Source: Neoroseomonas soli (GTDB taxonomy: Bacteria; Pseudomonadota; Alphaproteobacteria; Acetobacterales; Acetobacteraceae). From it: a stretch of 64,000 nt of DNA. The notes below the pieces were generated by a model. It had not been told where the DNA came from. It was given only the letters and a program-made list of their open reading frames with translations, and searched no databases. Positions 17,259-25,540 of this stretch are shown in pieces. The position numbers were made by a program, and so were the translations under genes. The stretch lies in NCBI RefSeq assembly GCF_018129065.1, contig NZ_JAAEDM010000009.1, positions 30,106 through 94,105 on the forward strand, in the 5' to 3' direction. How positions within the stretch are numbered: the first letter of the stretch is position 1; each line of letters begins with the position of its first letter.

Positions 17259-18257
17259 CTACGCCGCCGTCCGCCGCCCCCACCCCGGGTCCACCAGCGG
17301 CGACCCCGCGCCGAGCGCCCGCCGCGCCTCGAGGTATTCCGCGTGCAGCCGGTCGACCAGCACCGCCGTCGGCGTCACCTGCTTCACGCCGCTGACCGAT
17401 TGTCCCGCGCCCCAGATGTCCTTCCACTTCCGCTTGCGCTCGGTGCCGAAGTTCATCTGCGACGCCTCCTGCCCGCGGAGGTCCTCCGGGTCGAGGCCTG
17501 CGGCGCGCAGCGACGGCTTCAGGTAGTTGCCGTGCACGCCGGTGATGAGGTTCGTGTAGACGATGTCCTCCGCCCCGCTCTCGACCAGCATGTGCTTGTA
17601 GTCCTCGACGGCGCGGGCTTCCGGCGTCGCGATGAAGGCAGTGCCCATGTAGGCGAAATCCGCGCCCATCGCCTCGGCGGCAAGGATCGAGCGCCCATGC
17701 GCGATGGCGCCGGACAGCGCGATCGGCCCGTCGAACCAGGCGCGCGTCTCCTGCATGATAGCGAAGGGCGATTGCGCGCCCGCATGTCCGCCGGCGCCGG
17801 CGGCGACCAGCACCAACCCGTCCGCGCCTTTCTCGATCGCCTTGTGCGCGAAGGTCTGGTTGATCACGTCATGGATCACGTGGCCGCCATAGGAATGGAT
17901 GGCCTCGTTCACCTCCGGCCGGGCGCCGAGGCTCGTGATGATCAGCGGCACCTTGTGCTTCACGCAGAGCGCCAGGTCGTGCTCCAGCCGATCGTTGGAA
18001 CGATGCACGATCAGGTTGATGGCGAATGGTGCGCTCGGCCGGTCCGGGTGCGCGGCGTCATGCGCCGCGAGGCGTTCCCTGATCTCCGCCAGCCATTCGT
18101 CGAGCTGCTCCGCCGGCCGGGCATTCAGCGATGGCATCGACCCGATCATGCCGGATGTGCATTGGGCCACGACCAGGTCCGGCACCGAGATGATGAACAG
18201 CGGCGACCCGATCAGCGGCAGGCGAAGCCGGCCCTTCAGGCTTTCGAGCAGCGACAT
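17259..18257 (-). CDS. Nitronate monooxygenase (2-nitropropane dioxygenase family)
   Basis: 332-residue FMN-dependent TIM-barrel protein. Family members oxidise nitronates such as propionate-3-nitronate, or serve as enoyl-reductase-like enzymes. LPLIGSPLFIISVPDLVVAQC opens the barrel, DVINQTFAHKAIEKGADGLVLVAAGAGGHAG is the FMN-phosphate region, and GADFAYMGTAFIATPEA closes it. The start at 18257 has a good site (GAGGAA five bases upstream). It faces the carbamoyltransferase gene across a 152-base divergent region. No partner gene indicates the physiological substrate. Confidence 0.85.
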   Translation of the reverse strand: MSLLESLKGRLRLPLIGSPLFIISVPDLVVAQCTSGMIGSMPSLNARPAEQLDEWLAEIRERLAAHDAAHPDRPSAPFAINLIVHRSNDRLEHDLALCVKHKVPLIITSLGARPEVNEAIHSYGGHVIHDVINQTFAHKAIEKGADGLVLVAAGAGGHAGAQSPFAIMQETRAWFDGPIALSGAIAHGRSILAAEAMGADFAYMGTAFIATPEARAVEDYKHMLVESGAEDIVYTNLITGVHGNYLKPSLRAAGLDPEDLRGQEASQMNFGTERKRKWKDIWGAGQSVSGVKQVTPTAVLVDRLHAEYLEARRALGAGSPLVDPGWGRRTAA

Positions 18258-18409
18258 GGAAATTCCTCCGAGGCTTCGGGCGGAAGGCTCGCCGCAAACG
18301 CCGGCCCTTGTCGAGATGCCGCCTCGGCCTTGCCCCGGCGGCGCCGCGCGGCTAGGCACGGGCGGCTCCCGGCCGCGCGGGGGCCACGCTGCGGAGCCGC
18401 CATCACCCC

Positions 18410-20137
18410 ATGCTCATCCTCGGCCTTTTTTCGGGTTACCACGACGCCTCGGCCTGCCTGACCGATGACTACCGGCTGGTGGCCGCGGTGGCGCAGGAAA
18501 GGATGACCCGCCGCAAGGCCGATGGCGGCCGCCTGCCCGTCGAGGCGATGGAGGAATGCTTCCGCGTCGCCGGCGCGTCCAAGGCCGATGTCGGCGCGGT
18601 TGTGCTCGGCCGCGGGCCTTTCCCGATGCGCTACTACACGCACCTGCCGCTCGACCGGCGGATCGAGCGCGTGGCGCGCGCCGTGGCGGGCAAGGAGAAG
18701 CACAAGTCGATGGAGCGGGAATGCGTCCGCTACCGCCGCACCGACAGCGCGGCGATGTTCGACGCGGCCCTCTTCCTGGCCGACATGGGCCTGCCGGCCG
18801 GCATCCCGGTGGTCTTCTTCAACCACCACCTGGCCCATGCCCTGCCGACGCTGTTCCACACCGACTGGGACGACGCGCTGCTCTATACGTCCGACGGCGG
18901 CGGCGACAACGCGCAGTACTCGATCCGCGCCTTCCGCGAAGGCCGGCTGACCACCTGGTACGGGGAGGACGAGGAACTCGCCCGCCCGATGCGGATCGAC
19001 AGCCTCGGCCTCGCCTATGGCTACGCGACCGAGGCGCTTGGCTTCCGCATCAACCGGCATGAGGGGAAGCTGACCGGCCTCGCCGCCTTCGGCGCCCCGG
19101 AGATCGCGGATGAGCTGGCGGCGCATTTCTCGGTGACCGATACGGGCGAGGTGCTGTCGGACTTCGCCGACTACCCCGCCATGCGGCGCTTCGTCTTCGA
19201 CTGGGCGAGGGGGAAGCCGCGCGAGGTGGTCGCCGCCTCGGTCCAGAAGGTGCTGGAGGATGCGACGCTCGCGGCGGTGGAGCGGCTGGTCGGGCGTGCC
19301 GGTGGAACGCGCCGCGTCGGCCTGTCGGGCGGCGTCTTCGGCAATGTCCGGCTGAACCAGAAGATCATCGAGCGTCTCGGCCTCGCCGAGGCGTTCATCT
19401 ACCCGGCGATGAGCGACCAGGGCCTGCCGCATGGCGGCGTGCTGCAATACCTGCTGGAGCGCGACGGGCTGCAGGCCTGGCTGAAGCAGCGCCATCGTCT
19501 GGATCACCTCTATCTCGGCCGCGACTGGCGGGAGGAGGCCGACCGCGTGCTGGGCGGCACCAAGGGATTGCGCGCGGCGGATCTCGAGGGCCTGTCCCCG
19601 GCGGCGGCAACGGCGAAGCGCCTGCTTGCGGGCGAGGCCATCGCCATCTTCAACAAGGGCATGGAATACGGCCCGCGGGCGCTCGGCGCGCGCTCGATCC
19701 TGGCCGCGCCCTTCGACGTGGGCATCAACCAGTCGCTCAACGACCGGCTCGACCGATCCGAGTTCATGCCCTTCGCCCCGGTGGTGCGAGAGGAGGATGC
19801 CGAGACGATCTTCGACCTCGGCAAGGCCAAGACCTATGCCGCGCGCTTCATGACCGTGACCTGCGACGTGCGGCCGGAATGGCGGGAGAAGATCGCCGCC
19901 TCGGTCCATGTGGACGGGACGGCGCGGCCGCAGGTGATCTCGCGCGCGGCGAACCCGCTCTACTACGACATCATCGGCGAGTTCGCGGCGCTGACCGGCG
20001 TGCCGGTGCTGATCAACACCTCCTTCAATGCGCATGAGGAGCCGATCATCAACACGCCGGAGGAATGCGCCCGGGCGCTTCTCGACGACCGTGTGGACGG
20101 GGCGGTGACGGAGCGCGGGATCTACGTCCGCGGCTGA
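18410..20137 (+). CDS. Carbamoyltransferase (NodU/CmcH family)
   Basis: 575-residue O-carbamoyltransferase that transfers a carbamoyl group from carbamoyl phosphate, via carbamoyl-AMP, to a sugar or other hydroxyl. N-terminal Kae1-like domain: LGLFSGYHDASACL at the start, the metal-binding NHHLAHA at about residues 138-144, TSDGGGDN and SGGVFGN. C-terminal domain: NKGMEYGPRALGARSILA and LINTSFNAHEEPI. All core motifs are intact. Its neighbours (epimerase, aminotransferase, GT2/GT-C) suggest a surface-glycan role, but no substrate is indicated directly. Confidence 0.9.
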   Translation: MLILGLFSGYHDASACLTDDYRLVAAVAQERMTRRKADGGRLPVEAMEECFRVAGASKADVGAVVLGRGPFPMRYYTHLPLDRRIERVARAVAGKEKHKSMERECVRYRRTDSAAMFDAALFLADMGLPAGIPVVFFNHHLAHALPTLFHTDWDDALLYTSDGGGDNAQYSIRAFREGRLTTWYGEDEELARPMRIDSLGLAYGYATEALGFRINRHEGKLTGLAAFGAPEIADELAAHFSVTDTGEVLSDFADYPAMRRFVFDWARGKPREVVAASVQKVLEDATLAAVERLVGRAGGTRRVGLSGGVFGNVRLNQKIIERLGLAEAFIYPAMSDQGLPHGGVLQYLLERDGLQAWLKQRHRLDHLYLGRDWREEADRVLGGTKGLRAADLEGLSPAAATAKRLLAGEAIAIFNKGMEYGPRALGARSILAAPFDVGINQSLNDRLDRSEFMPFAPVVREEDAETIFDLGKAKTYAARFMTVTCDVRPEWREKIAASVHVDGTARPQVISRAANPLYYDIIGEFAALTGVPVLINTSFNAHEEPIINTPEECARALLDDRVDGAVTERGIYVRG

Positions 20138-20193
20138 AGCGGGCCGCGCTTTCCGACTCGCCTTCCGGGACTTCGCGGGTGCAGCATGCGGGC

Positions 20194-22974
20194 ATGGACG
20201 TCATGCCTCCCGCGGACCTGCTTGCCGACCTGCTGGAGCGCCTGCGCTCGGCGCGGGAGGCGGCGGCCGCCGACCCCTTCGGCGATCCGGTGCTGTTGGT
20301 CGCGCTCGACATCAGCCGCGCGATCGACGAAGGGCGCATCACCCGGCAGGCGCTGGCGGTGCTGATCGCCCGCATGGCGCGCGACGCGGCGACGGAGCGC
20401 GCGGCGCGGCTGGCCGTGTATGCGGGCATCGACGACGACGCGGGTGCGCTGGCGCGCATCGCCGCGCGGCTGGTGCGGCCCGACCCGGAGGACAGCCCGG
20501 TTCCCTTCGCGGCCTATCGCGAGGCGGTGGAGCGCACGCGCTTCGCCGCGGTCTTCACCGCGCATCCCACCTTCTCCCTGCCGCTTGCGACCGGCACCGC
20601 GCTGGCCGAGGCCGCTTGCGGCAAGCCGCTGCCCGAGGGCCTGGCGCACCGCCCCGCGCCGGTGACGCTGGAGGACGAGTTCACCCAGGCGGCGGCCGCC
20701 ATCGCGCGCGGGCGGGATGCGCTGGACGTGCTCTCCGCGGCGCTGTTCGAGGCGGGGCGGGAGGTCTGGGGGGATCGCGCGCTGGCGATCGATCCGCGGC
20801 CGGTGATCCTCTCCTCCTGGGTGGGCTACGACACGGACGGGCGCACCGACATCGGCTGGCAGGACACGCTGCGCCTGCGGCTGCGGATGAAGTGGCTGCA
20901 ATTGGCACGGCTCGCGGAGCGGCTGGAACCGCTCGGCGCCTGCGCCGCGCCGATCGTCGCCCGCGCGCGGCGGGCGGCGGAGGAGGTCGCGGCGCAGGAA
21001 GCGGCCGCGCCGGCGACGGTGACGGCCGAGACCGCGCGCGCCTTCGCCCTGCGCCTGATCGAGGGGCGGGAGGCGGCGCTGACCTCGCCCGACCCGCTGC
21101 TCGCACTGTTCCCCGCGGCGATGGAGGCGGCGCCGGATGGCGCGGCGCGCCAGGCGCTGGCGGTGCAGCGGGCGGGGCTTGCCGCGCATGGGCTGGCGCT
21201 GGCGCATACGCATGTCCGGCTCAACTCGGTGCAGATCCACAACGCGCTGCGCCAACGCCTCGGCATCGCGGCGGCGCCGGATGACCGGGCGGCGCGGCGC
21301 GGTCTGCTCGCGCAGGTCAATGCGGCGCTCGCGGCGGTCAGGCCGGTTCCGGTCGATACCGGCGCGATCCTCGCCGAGCAGGCTTCCGCCGTGCGGCTGG
21401 CGATGACGGTGGCGCAGGTGCTGAAGCACATCGACGGCAGCCAGCCGGTGCGCTTCCTGATCGCGGAGACCGAGACCGGCTACACGCTGCTCGCCGCGCT
21501 GTGGCTGGCGAGGCGCTTCGGGATCGCGGACAGGATCGAGATCTCGCCGCTGTTCGAGACCGCCGATGCGCTGGAACGCGGCGAGCGCGTGCTGGAGGAA
21601 GCGCTGCGCAGCCCGCATTTCCGCGACTACCTGCGCCAGCACGGGCGGCTCTGCCTGCAATTCGGCTATTCGGATTCCGGGCGCTATGTCGGGCAGTTGG
21701 CGGCGTCGTATCTGGCCGAGCGGCTGAAGATCCGCCTCGCCGAACAGATGCGGCGGCACGGACTGCATGGCATCGAACTGGTGCTGTTCGACACGCATGG
21801 CGAGAGCATCGGCCGTGGCGGGCACCCGTCGAGCCTCGCCGACCGCTTCGCCTATCTCTCGCCGCCGGCCGCGCGCGGGGCACTCGCCGCCGCCGGGCTG
21901 ACGCTGCGGGAGGAGGCGGCCTTCCAGGGCGGCGACGGCTACCTGCTGTTCGGCACGGAGCGGCTGGCGCTGGCGACGGTCGCACGCATTGCGGAGCATG
22001 CGCTGGCGCCGGGGGTGGAACCCTCCGACCCGATCTATGCCGACGCCGATTACGGTGCCGACTTCTTCGCCACCATCCGCCGGGAGATGGCCGCGCTGGT
22101 GGAAGATCCGGGCTATGCTGCGCTGCTCGGCGCCTTCGGGCCGGGACTGCTGGACCGCACCGGCTCGCGCCCCGCGGCGCGGCAGACGGATGGGCTGGGC
22201 GGGCCGCTGCGGATCAGCCATCCGTCGCAACTGCGCGCCATTCCGAACAACGCGATCCTGCACCAGATGGGCTGGCTCGCGAACACGCTGCACGGGCTGG
22301 GTGCGGCGGCGGCGGCGCACCCGGATGCCTTCGCGGATCTCTCGGCGCGTTCGCCGCGCTTCGCACGCGCGCTCGCCATGGCCGTGCGGGCGCAGGCGTG
22401 CAGCGACCTCGGCGTGCTGCGCGCGGCGGTGGACATGCTCGATCCGTCGCCCTGGCTCGACCGCGCCGGCTTCACGAAGCGGCCGGGACGGCGGGAGGCG
22501 CTGACGGCGGTGGCCGAGGCGCTGGAACGGCTCGATCTCTCGCCCGCGACGCGGCGGATGTTCCGCCGGCTGCAGGCGGACCACCTGCTGCTGCGCGCCG
22601 CCTGGCCGGACCTGCCGGCGATGCCCGACCGGCTCGTGCTGGCCCATGCGCTGCGGCTGAGCCTGGTGCAGCGGCTGTGGCTGCTGGCGGTCTCGCTGCC
22701 CGAGTTCAGCCCGCGCCACGGCGCGACGCGCGATTCACTGATCGCGCGGGTGCTGCAACTGGATGTGCCGCCGGTGCTCGACCTGCTGGCGGAGATCTTC
22801 CCCGCCGCGCCAGACCCGGCGACAGGGCTCGATTTCGGTGAGCCGGCGCCGCCGCGCGAGGGCGCCTCCTACGCCGCGGAGCACGAGGCGATCCTCACGC
22901 CCATGGCGGAGTTCTTCGCGCTGGTGCGCGAATGCTCGGCGGTGATCAGCCACGAGGTCGGCGCCTTCGGCTGA
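20194..22974 (+). CDS. Divergent phosphoenolpyruvate carboxylase-like protein
   Basis: 926-residue protein with the overall order of bacterial PEP carboxylase but altered active-site motifs. TAHPTF at 122-127 replaces TAHPTE and keeps the histidine. GYSDSGRYVG near 491 replaces GYSDSAKDAG, so the active-site lysine is an arginine. FDTHGESIGRGG near 532 stands where FHGRGGxxGRGG is expected and has lost the first arginine. GSRPAAR is kept at 657, and the C-terminal QNTG end is missing (...EVGAFG). Codon use is native. Either it is a lineage-specific carboxylase variant or it has a different reaction. ATG 20194 is the best start; 20203 is an alternative. Confidence 0.75.
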   Translation: MDVMPPADLLADLLERLRSAREAAAADPFGDPVLLVALDISRAIDEGRITRQALAVLIARMARDAATERAARLAVYAGIDDDAGALARIAARLVRPDPEDSPVPFAAYREAVERTRFAAVFTAHPTFSLPLATGTALAEAACGKPLPEGLAHRPAPVTLEDEFTQAAAAIARGRDALDVLSAALFEAGREVWGDRALAIDPRPVILSSWVGYDTDGRTDIGWQDTLRLRLRMKWLQLARLAERLEPLGACAAPIVARARRAAEEVAAQEAAAPATVTAETARAFALRLIEGREAALTSPDPLLALFPAAMEAAPDGAARQALAVQRAGLAAHGLALAHTHVRLNSVQIHNALRQRLGIAAAPDDRAARRGLLAQVNAALAAVRPVPVDTGAILAEQASAVRLAMTVAQVLKHIDGSQPVRFLIAETETGYTLLAALWLARRFGIADRIEISPLFETADALERGERVLEEALRSPHFRDYLRQHGRLCLQFGYSDSGRYVGQLAASYLAERLKIRLAEQMRRHGLHGIELVLFDTHGESIGRGGHPSSLADRFAYLSPPAARGALAAAGLTLREEAAFQGGDGYLLFGTERLALATVARIAEHALAPGVEPSDPIYADADYGADFFATIRREMAALVEDPGYAALLGAFGPGLLDRTGSRPAARQTDGLGGPLRISHPSQLRAIPNNAILHQMGWLANTLHGLGAAAAAHPDAFADLSARSPRFARALAMAVRAQACSDLGVLRAAVDMLDPSPWLDRAGFTKRPGRREALTAVAEALERLDLSPATRRMFRRLQADHLLLRAAWPDLPAMPDRLVLAHALRLSLVQRLWLLAVSLPEFSPRHGATRDSLIARVLQLDVPPVLDLLAEIFPAAPDPATGLDFGEPAPPREGASYAAEHEAILTPMAEFFALVRECSAVISHEVGAFG

Positions 22975-22981
22975 GGCGGCG

Positions 22982-23386
22982 TCAGAACCCGACGCAGGCC
23001 GCGCGATAGACCGTCAACACGGATTGCTGGCGGAAGCGGGCCTTCCAGGCTTCCTCGACCGGCCGCAGACGCGAGCGCGCCTGGGCCGCGTCCTGGCCGG
23101 GCAGCACCACCGCCAGCACCTTGCTGCGTTCCTGGATGATGCGCCCTTCGCGCCCACGCCATTGGCCGGCGCCGTCCGTCGCGGTCAGCCCGTCGGGGAA
23201 GGCGGGGGTGACGGTGTCGGCCAGGAAGGCGCGCCATTCGGCCTCGCTGACCTCCCCGCGCCCCGTGGCGTTGCGGCCGAAATAAGCCTCGGCGACGGTC
23301 GCGGGTTCGGTGCCGGCGGGGCAGGGCGCGGGCGTCGCCGCGCAGGCGGCGAGCAGCAGCAGCGGCGCGATCGCCGCCGCCTTCAC
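22982..23386 (-). CDS. DUF3574 family lipoprotein
   Basis: 134-residue predicted lipoprotein. The signal ends in LLLLAAC, a good lipobox with Cys16. The body carries the DUF3574 pattern: EAYFGRN, then VSEAEWRAFLADTVTPAFPDGLT, GQWRG and a late ARFRQQSVLTVY. Function of the family is unknown. The GTG start at 23386 overlaps the stop of the small transporter upstream (GTGA), so it is the last gene of the GT2 operon. It may be an envelope-associated accessory, though no role is evident from sequence. Confidence 0.75.
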   Translation of the reverse strand: MKAAAIAPLLLLAACAATPAPCPAGTEPATVAEAYFGRNATGRGEVSEAEWRAFLADTVTPAFPDGLTATDGAGQWRGREGRIIQERSKVLAVVLPGQDAAQARSRLRPVEEAWKARFRQQSVLTVYRAACVGF

Positions 23387-23733
23387 GCGGTGGTCGCCAG
23401 CAGCGCGACGCCGGCCGAGATCAGCGCAATGGCCGCGATCTTCGCCGTGCCGAGGGATTCCCCGAACACCGCCCAGCCGATGATGGCGATGACGACATAG
23501 GAAGCGGCCGTGCAGGGCAGGGCGACGCTCATCGGGATCTTGCGCAGCGCCACTATATATAAGAGTGCGGCACCGCCGTAGCAGACGAGCCCCACCATGG
23601 TCGGCAGGCGGAAGAGCTGGTGGATGAACCCGCCCTCCGCCGCCACCGCGCCCGCGGCGCCCGACTTCAGCAGCACCTGGCCGATGAGCGAGGTGCTGAT
23701 CGCCGCCGCCAGCGCGATCCAGTAGGCGGTCAC
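23383..23733 (-). CDS. Small DMT/EmrE-type transporter (ArnE-like)
   Basis: 116-residue membrane protein with four hydrophobic segments, the size of SMR/EmrE and ArnE/ArnF subunits. IGQVLLKSGA in the first helix region and YVVIAIIGWAVFGESLG near helix four fit the ArnE-like branch, which is thought to flip undecaprenyl-phosphate-linked sugars. The GTG start at 23733 overlaps the GT2 stop (GTGA). Position directly after a polyprenyl-phosphate glycosyltransferase supports a flippase role rather than drug efflux, but this is inference. Confidence 0.75.
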   Translation of the reverse strand: MTAYWIALAAAISTSLIGQVLLKSGAAGAVAAEGGFIHQLFRLPTMVGLVCYGGAALLYIVALRKIPMSVALPCTAASYVVIAIIGWAVFGESLGTAKIAAIALISAGVALLATTA

Positions 23734-24713
23734 GGCTGCGCATCCTTCGCCGCGATCACCTGGCGCACCACGCCTTGCGGCTTGCCGTTGGCCGACATGA
23801 AGGCGCGCCCGACATACTCCCCCAGCACGCCGAGGATGAGGAACTGCACGCCCGCGATCAGCAGCGTGACCGTCATCAGCGAAGCCCAGCCGGAGGGCGT
23901 CGCGCCGAACACCGCCTCGAGGATGACGTAGGCGGCCGCGATCAGGCCGAGGAAGCCCATCCCCACCCCGGCGAAGACCGCCATGCGCAGCGGCAGCACC
24001 GAGAAATTGGTCGCGAGGTTCAGCCACAGCCGGATCAGCCGGCGCATGGTGTAGTTGGACCGTCCCTCGAGGCGGGCGAAGTGCTTCACCTCGATGCTGT
24101 CGAGCCGCTGCGTCACCTGCATCAGCAGGCCGTCCACATAGGGGTAGGGGCCGCGGTACTTGACGACCTCGGCCACCGCCAGCGCCGACATGCAGCGGAA
24201 GGATGAGAGATACAGCCCCTTCGGCTTGTCCATGAGCTGGTCGGCGACCCAGTTGGCGAAGCGGGAGCCGATGTTGCGCCAGCCCTCGTGCTCCTTCACC
24301 GCGTACCGGGTGTAGACCACGTCGAAGCCGCCGAGCCTGGCATGGTCGTAGAGCTTCAGCACCTCCTCCGGCGGGTTCTGGAGGTCGTCGTCCATGGTGA
24401 TGACATAGGCGCCGCGGGCGTGGCGCAGGCCGGTCATGACCGCGTTGTGCTCGCCGAAGTTCCGCGCGTGCTCGATATAGGTCAGCGGCACGGTCGCGGT
24501 GCGGGCGAGGTCCCGGCAGACATCGCCGGAATTGTCGGGGCTGCCGTCGTTGACCAGCACGATCTCGATGCCGCCCTCGGGCTTCAGCTTCGAGAGTTCG
24601 GCGACGAGCGTGCCGACGGTGGCCGCCCCGCGATAGACCGGGACGACGATGGACAGGCCGACCGGACGGGCGTCGCCGGTCGAGGCGGTGGTCATGGAAG
24701 GCTTCTCCAGCAT
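23730..24713 (-). CDS. GT2 polyprenyl-phosphate glycosyltransferase (DPM1/ArnC/GtrB-like)
   Basis: 327-residue membrane-anchored glycosyltransferase. A GT-A domain (about 18-240) contains LSIVVPVYRG, the VNDGSPDNS nucleotide-binding region, the DDD metal site in TMDDDLQNP and the acceptor part RNFGEHNA. Two C-terminal hydrophobic segments (about 245-310) anchor it, as in ArnC and GtrB. It should attach a sugar to undecaprenyl phosphate on the cytoplasmic face. The ATG at 24713 overlaps the methyltransferase stop. Downstream small flippase and divergent GT-C protein complete a three-part glycan-modification set. Confidence 0.88.
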   Translation of the reverse strand: MLEKPSMTTASTGDARPVGLSIVVPVYRGAATVGTLVAELSKLKPEGGIEIVLVNDGSPDNSGDVCRDLARTATVPLTYIEHARNFGEHNAVMTGLRHARGAYVITMDDDLQNPPEEVLKLYDHARLGGFDVVYTRYAVKEHEGWRNIGSRFANWVADQLMDKPKGLYLSSFRCMSALAVAEVVKYRGPYPYVDGLLMQVTQRLDSIEVKHFARLEGRSNYTMRRLIRLWLNLATNFSVLPLRMAVFAGVGMGFLGLIAAAYVILEAVFGATPSGWASLMTVTLLIAGVQFLILGVLGEYVGRAFMSANGKPQGVVRQVIAAKDAQP

Positions 24714-25444
24714 CAGGGCCGCGTCGCGACCAGGAGGATCGATCCCCCGGCAGGATAGCGCAGGCCGAGACGGGCCAGCGCCCGCTCCGCCGCCGTCACG
24801 CCGTGCAGCGTGGCGTCGAGCCAGGGGGGGAAGGGGCGGACGTCGCTGCTGTCATGCGCCGCGTCGGAGCGCAGCACCTTGCGCTCCAGGATCATCAGCG
24901 GAAGCAGCATGGCGTTCCAGTAGCGTGCCTCGACGGTGCCGAAGCCGGCCGATTCGAGCATCGCGCGGGCACTTGAGGCAGTGAAGCGCCGCGCATTGTG
25001 CACACGTTCGTCGTGCGCGGAATGCATCCATTCATAGGCGGGCAGGTTCACCAGCAGCGTCCCGCCGGGCACCAGCACGCGGCGGAACTCGGCCAGCGCG
25101 GCGGTGGGGTCCACTGCCCTGTGGCACAGCACGTCGCAGGAGGTGAGCGCCGCGAAGGCGCCCTCGGCGAAGGGCAGGCGATTGGCGTCGCCCGCGACCG
25201 TCCGGGCGCCCGACTTCGCCGCCGCGCGGCGCGCCGCGGCCGGATTGAAGTCGAGCCCGACCAGCGGGCGGCCCAGCGCGGCGAGGCGCCGCAGCAGCCC
25301 GCCCGTGCCGCAGCCGGCATCGAGCACGCTCCCCGCCGGGCCGGGCCGGCGGGCAAGCGCGTCCATGACGCGGGCATGAAGGGCGCGGTACCACCACATG
25401 CGCTCCTCCGCCGCATCCATCAGGTCGTATTCAGCGGGTTCCAC
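24713..25444 (-). CDS. Class I SAM-dependent methyltransferase
   Basis: 243-residue methyltransferase. YRALHARV opens the domain, LDAGCGTGGLLRRL is motif I, and LTSCDVLCHRAVDP and FRRVLVPGGTLLVNLP are post-I and motif III regions; a helix-rich C-terminal part follows. The GTG at 25444 (VEPAEYDLMD) is chosen because AGGAA lies six bases before it and family members begin there; an ATG at 25519 would add 25 atypical residues. First gene of the GT2 operon, so its substrate may be a lipid-linked sugar or a quinone-like small molecule. Confidence 0.8.
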   Translation of the reverse strand: MEPAEYDLMDAAEERMWWYRALHARVMDALARRPGPAGSVLDAGCGTGGLLRRLAALGRPLVGLDFNPAAARRAAAKSGARTVAGDANRLPFAEGAFAALTSCDVLCHRAVDPTAALAEFRRVLVPGGTLLVNLPAYEWMHSAHDERVHNARRFTASSARAMLESAGFGTVEARYWNAMLLPLMILERKVLRSDAAHDSSDVRPFPPWLDATLHGVTAAERALARLGLRYPAGGSILLVATRP

Positions 25445-25540
25445 ACGGCGTTCCTGGCATCCCAGCAAGGCCGGAACATGGCAGGGCTGCGCCACGGCGC
25501 CACCGCATTCCGGTTGCATCCTGTGCCGTGGGCCCTAAGG

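Noticed and set aside
20122..22719. Long minus-strand frame opposite the PEP-carboxylase-like gene
   Set aside because: No motif or signal, and the plus-strand protein shows the ordered PEP carboxylase blocks.
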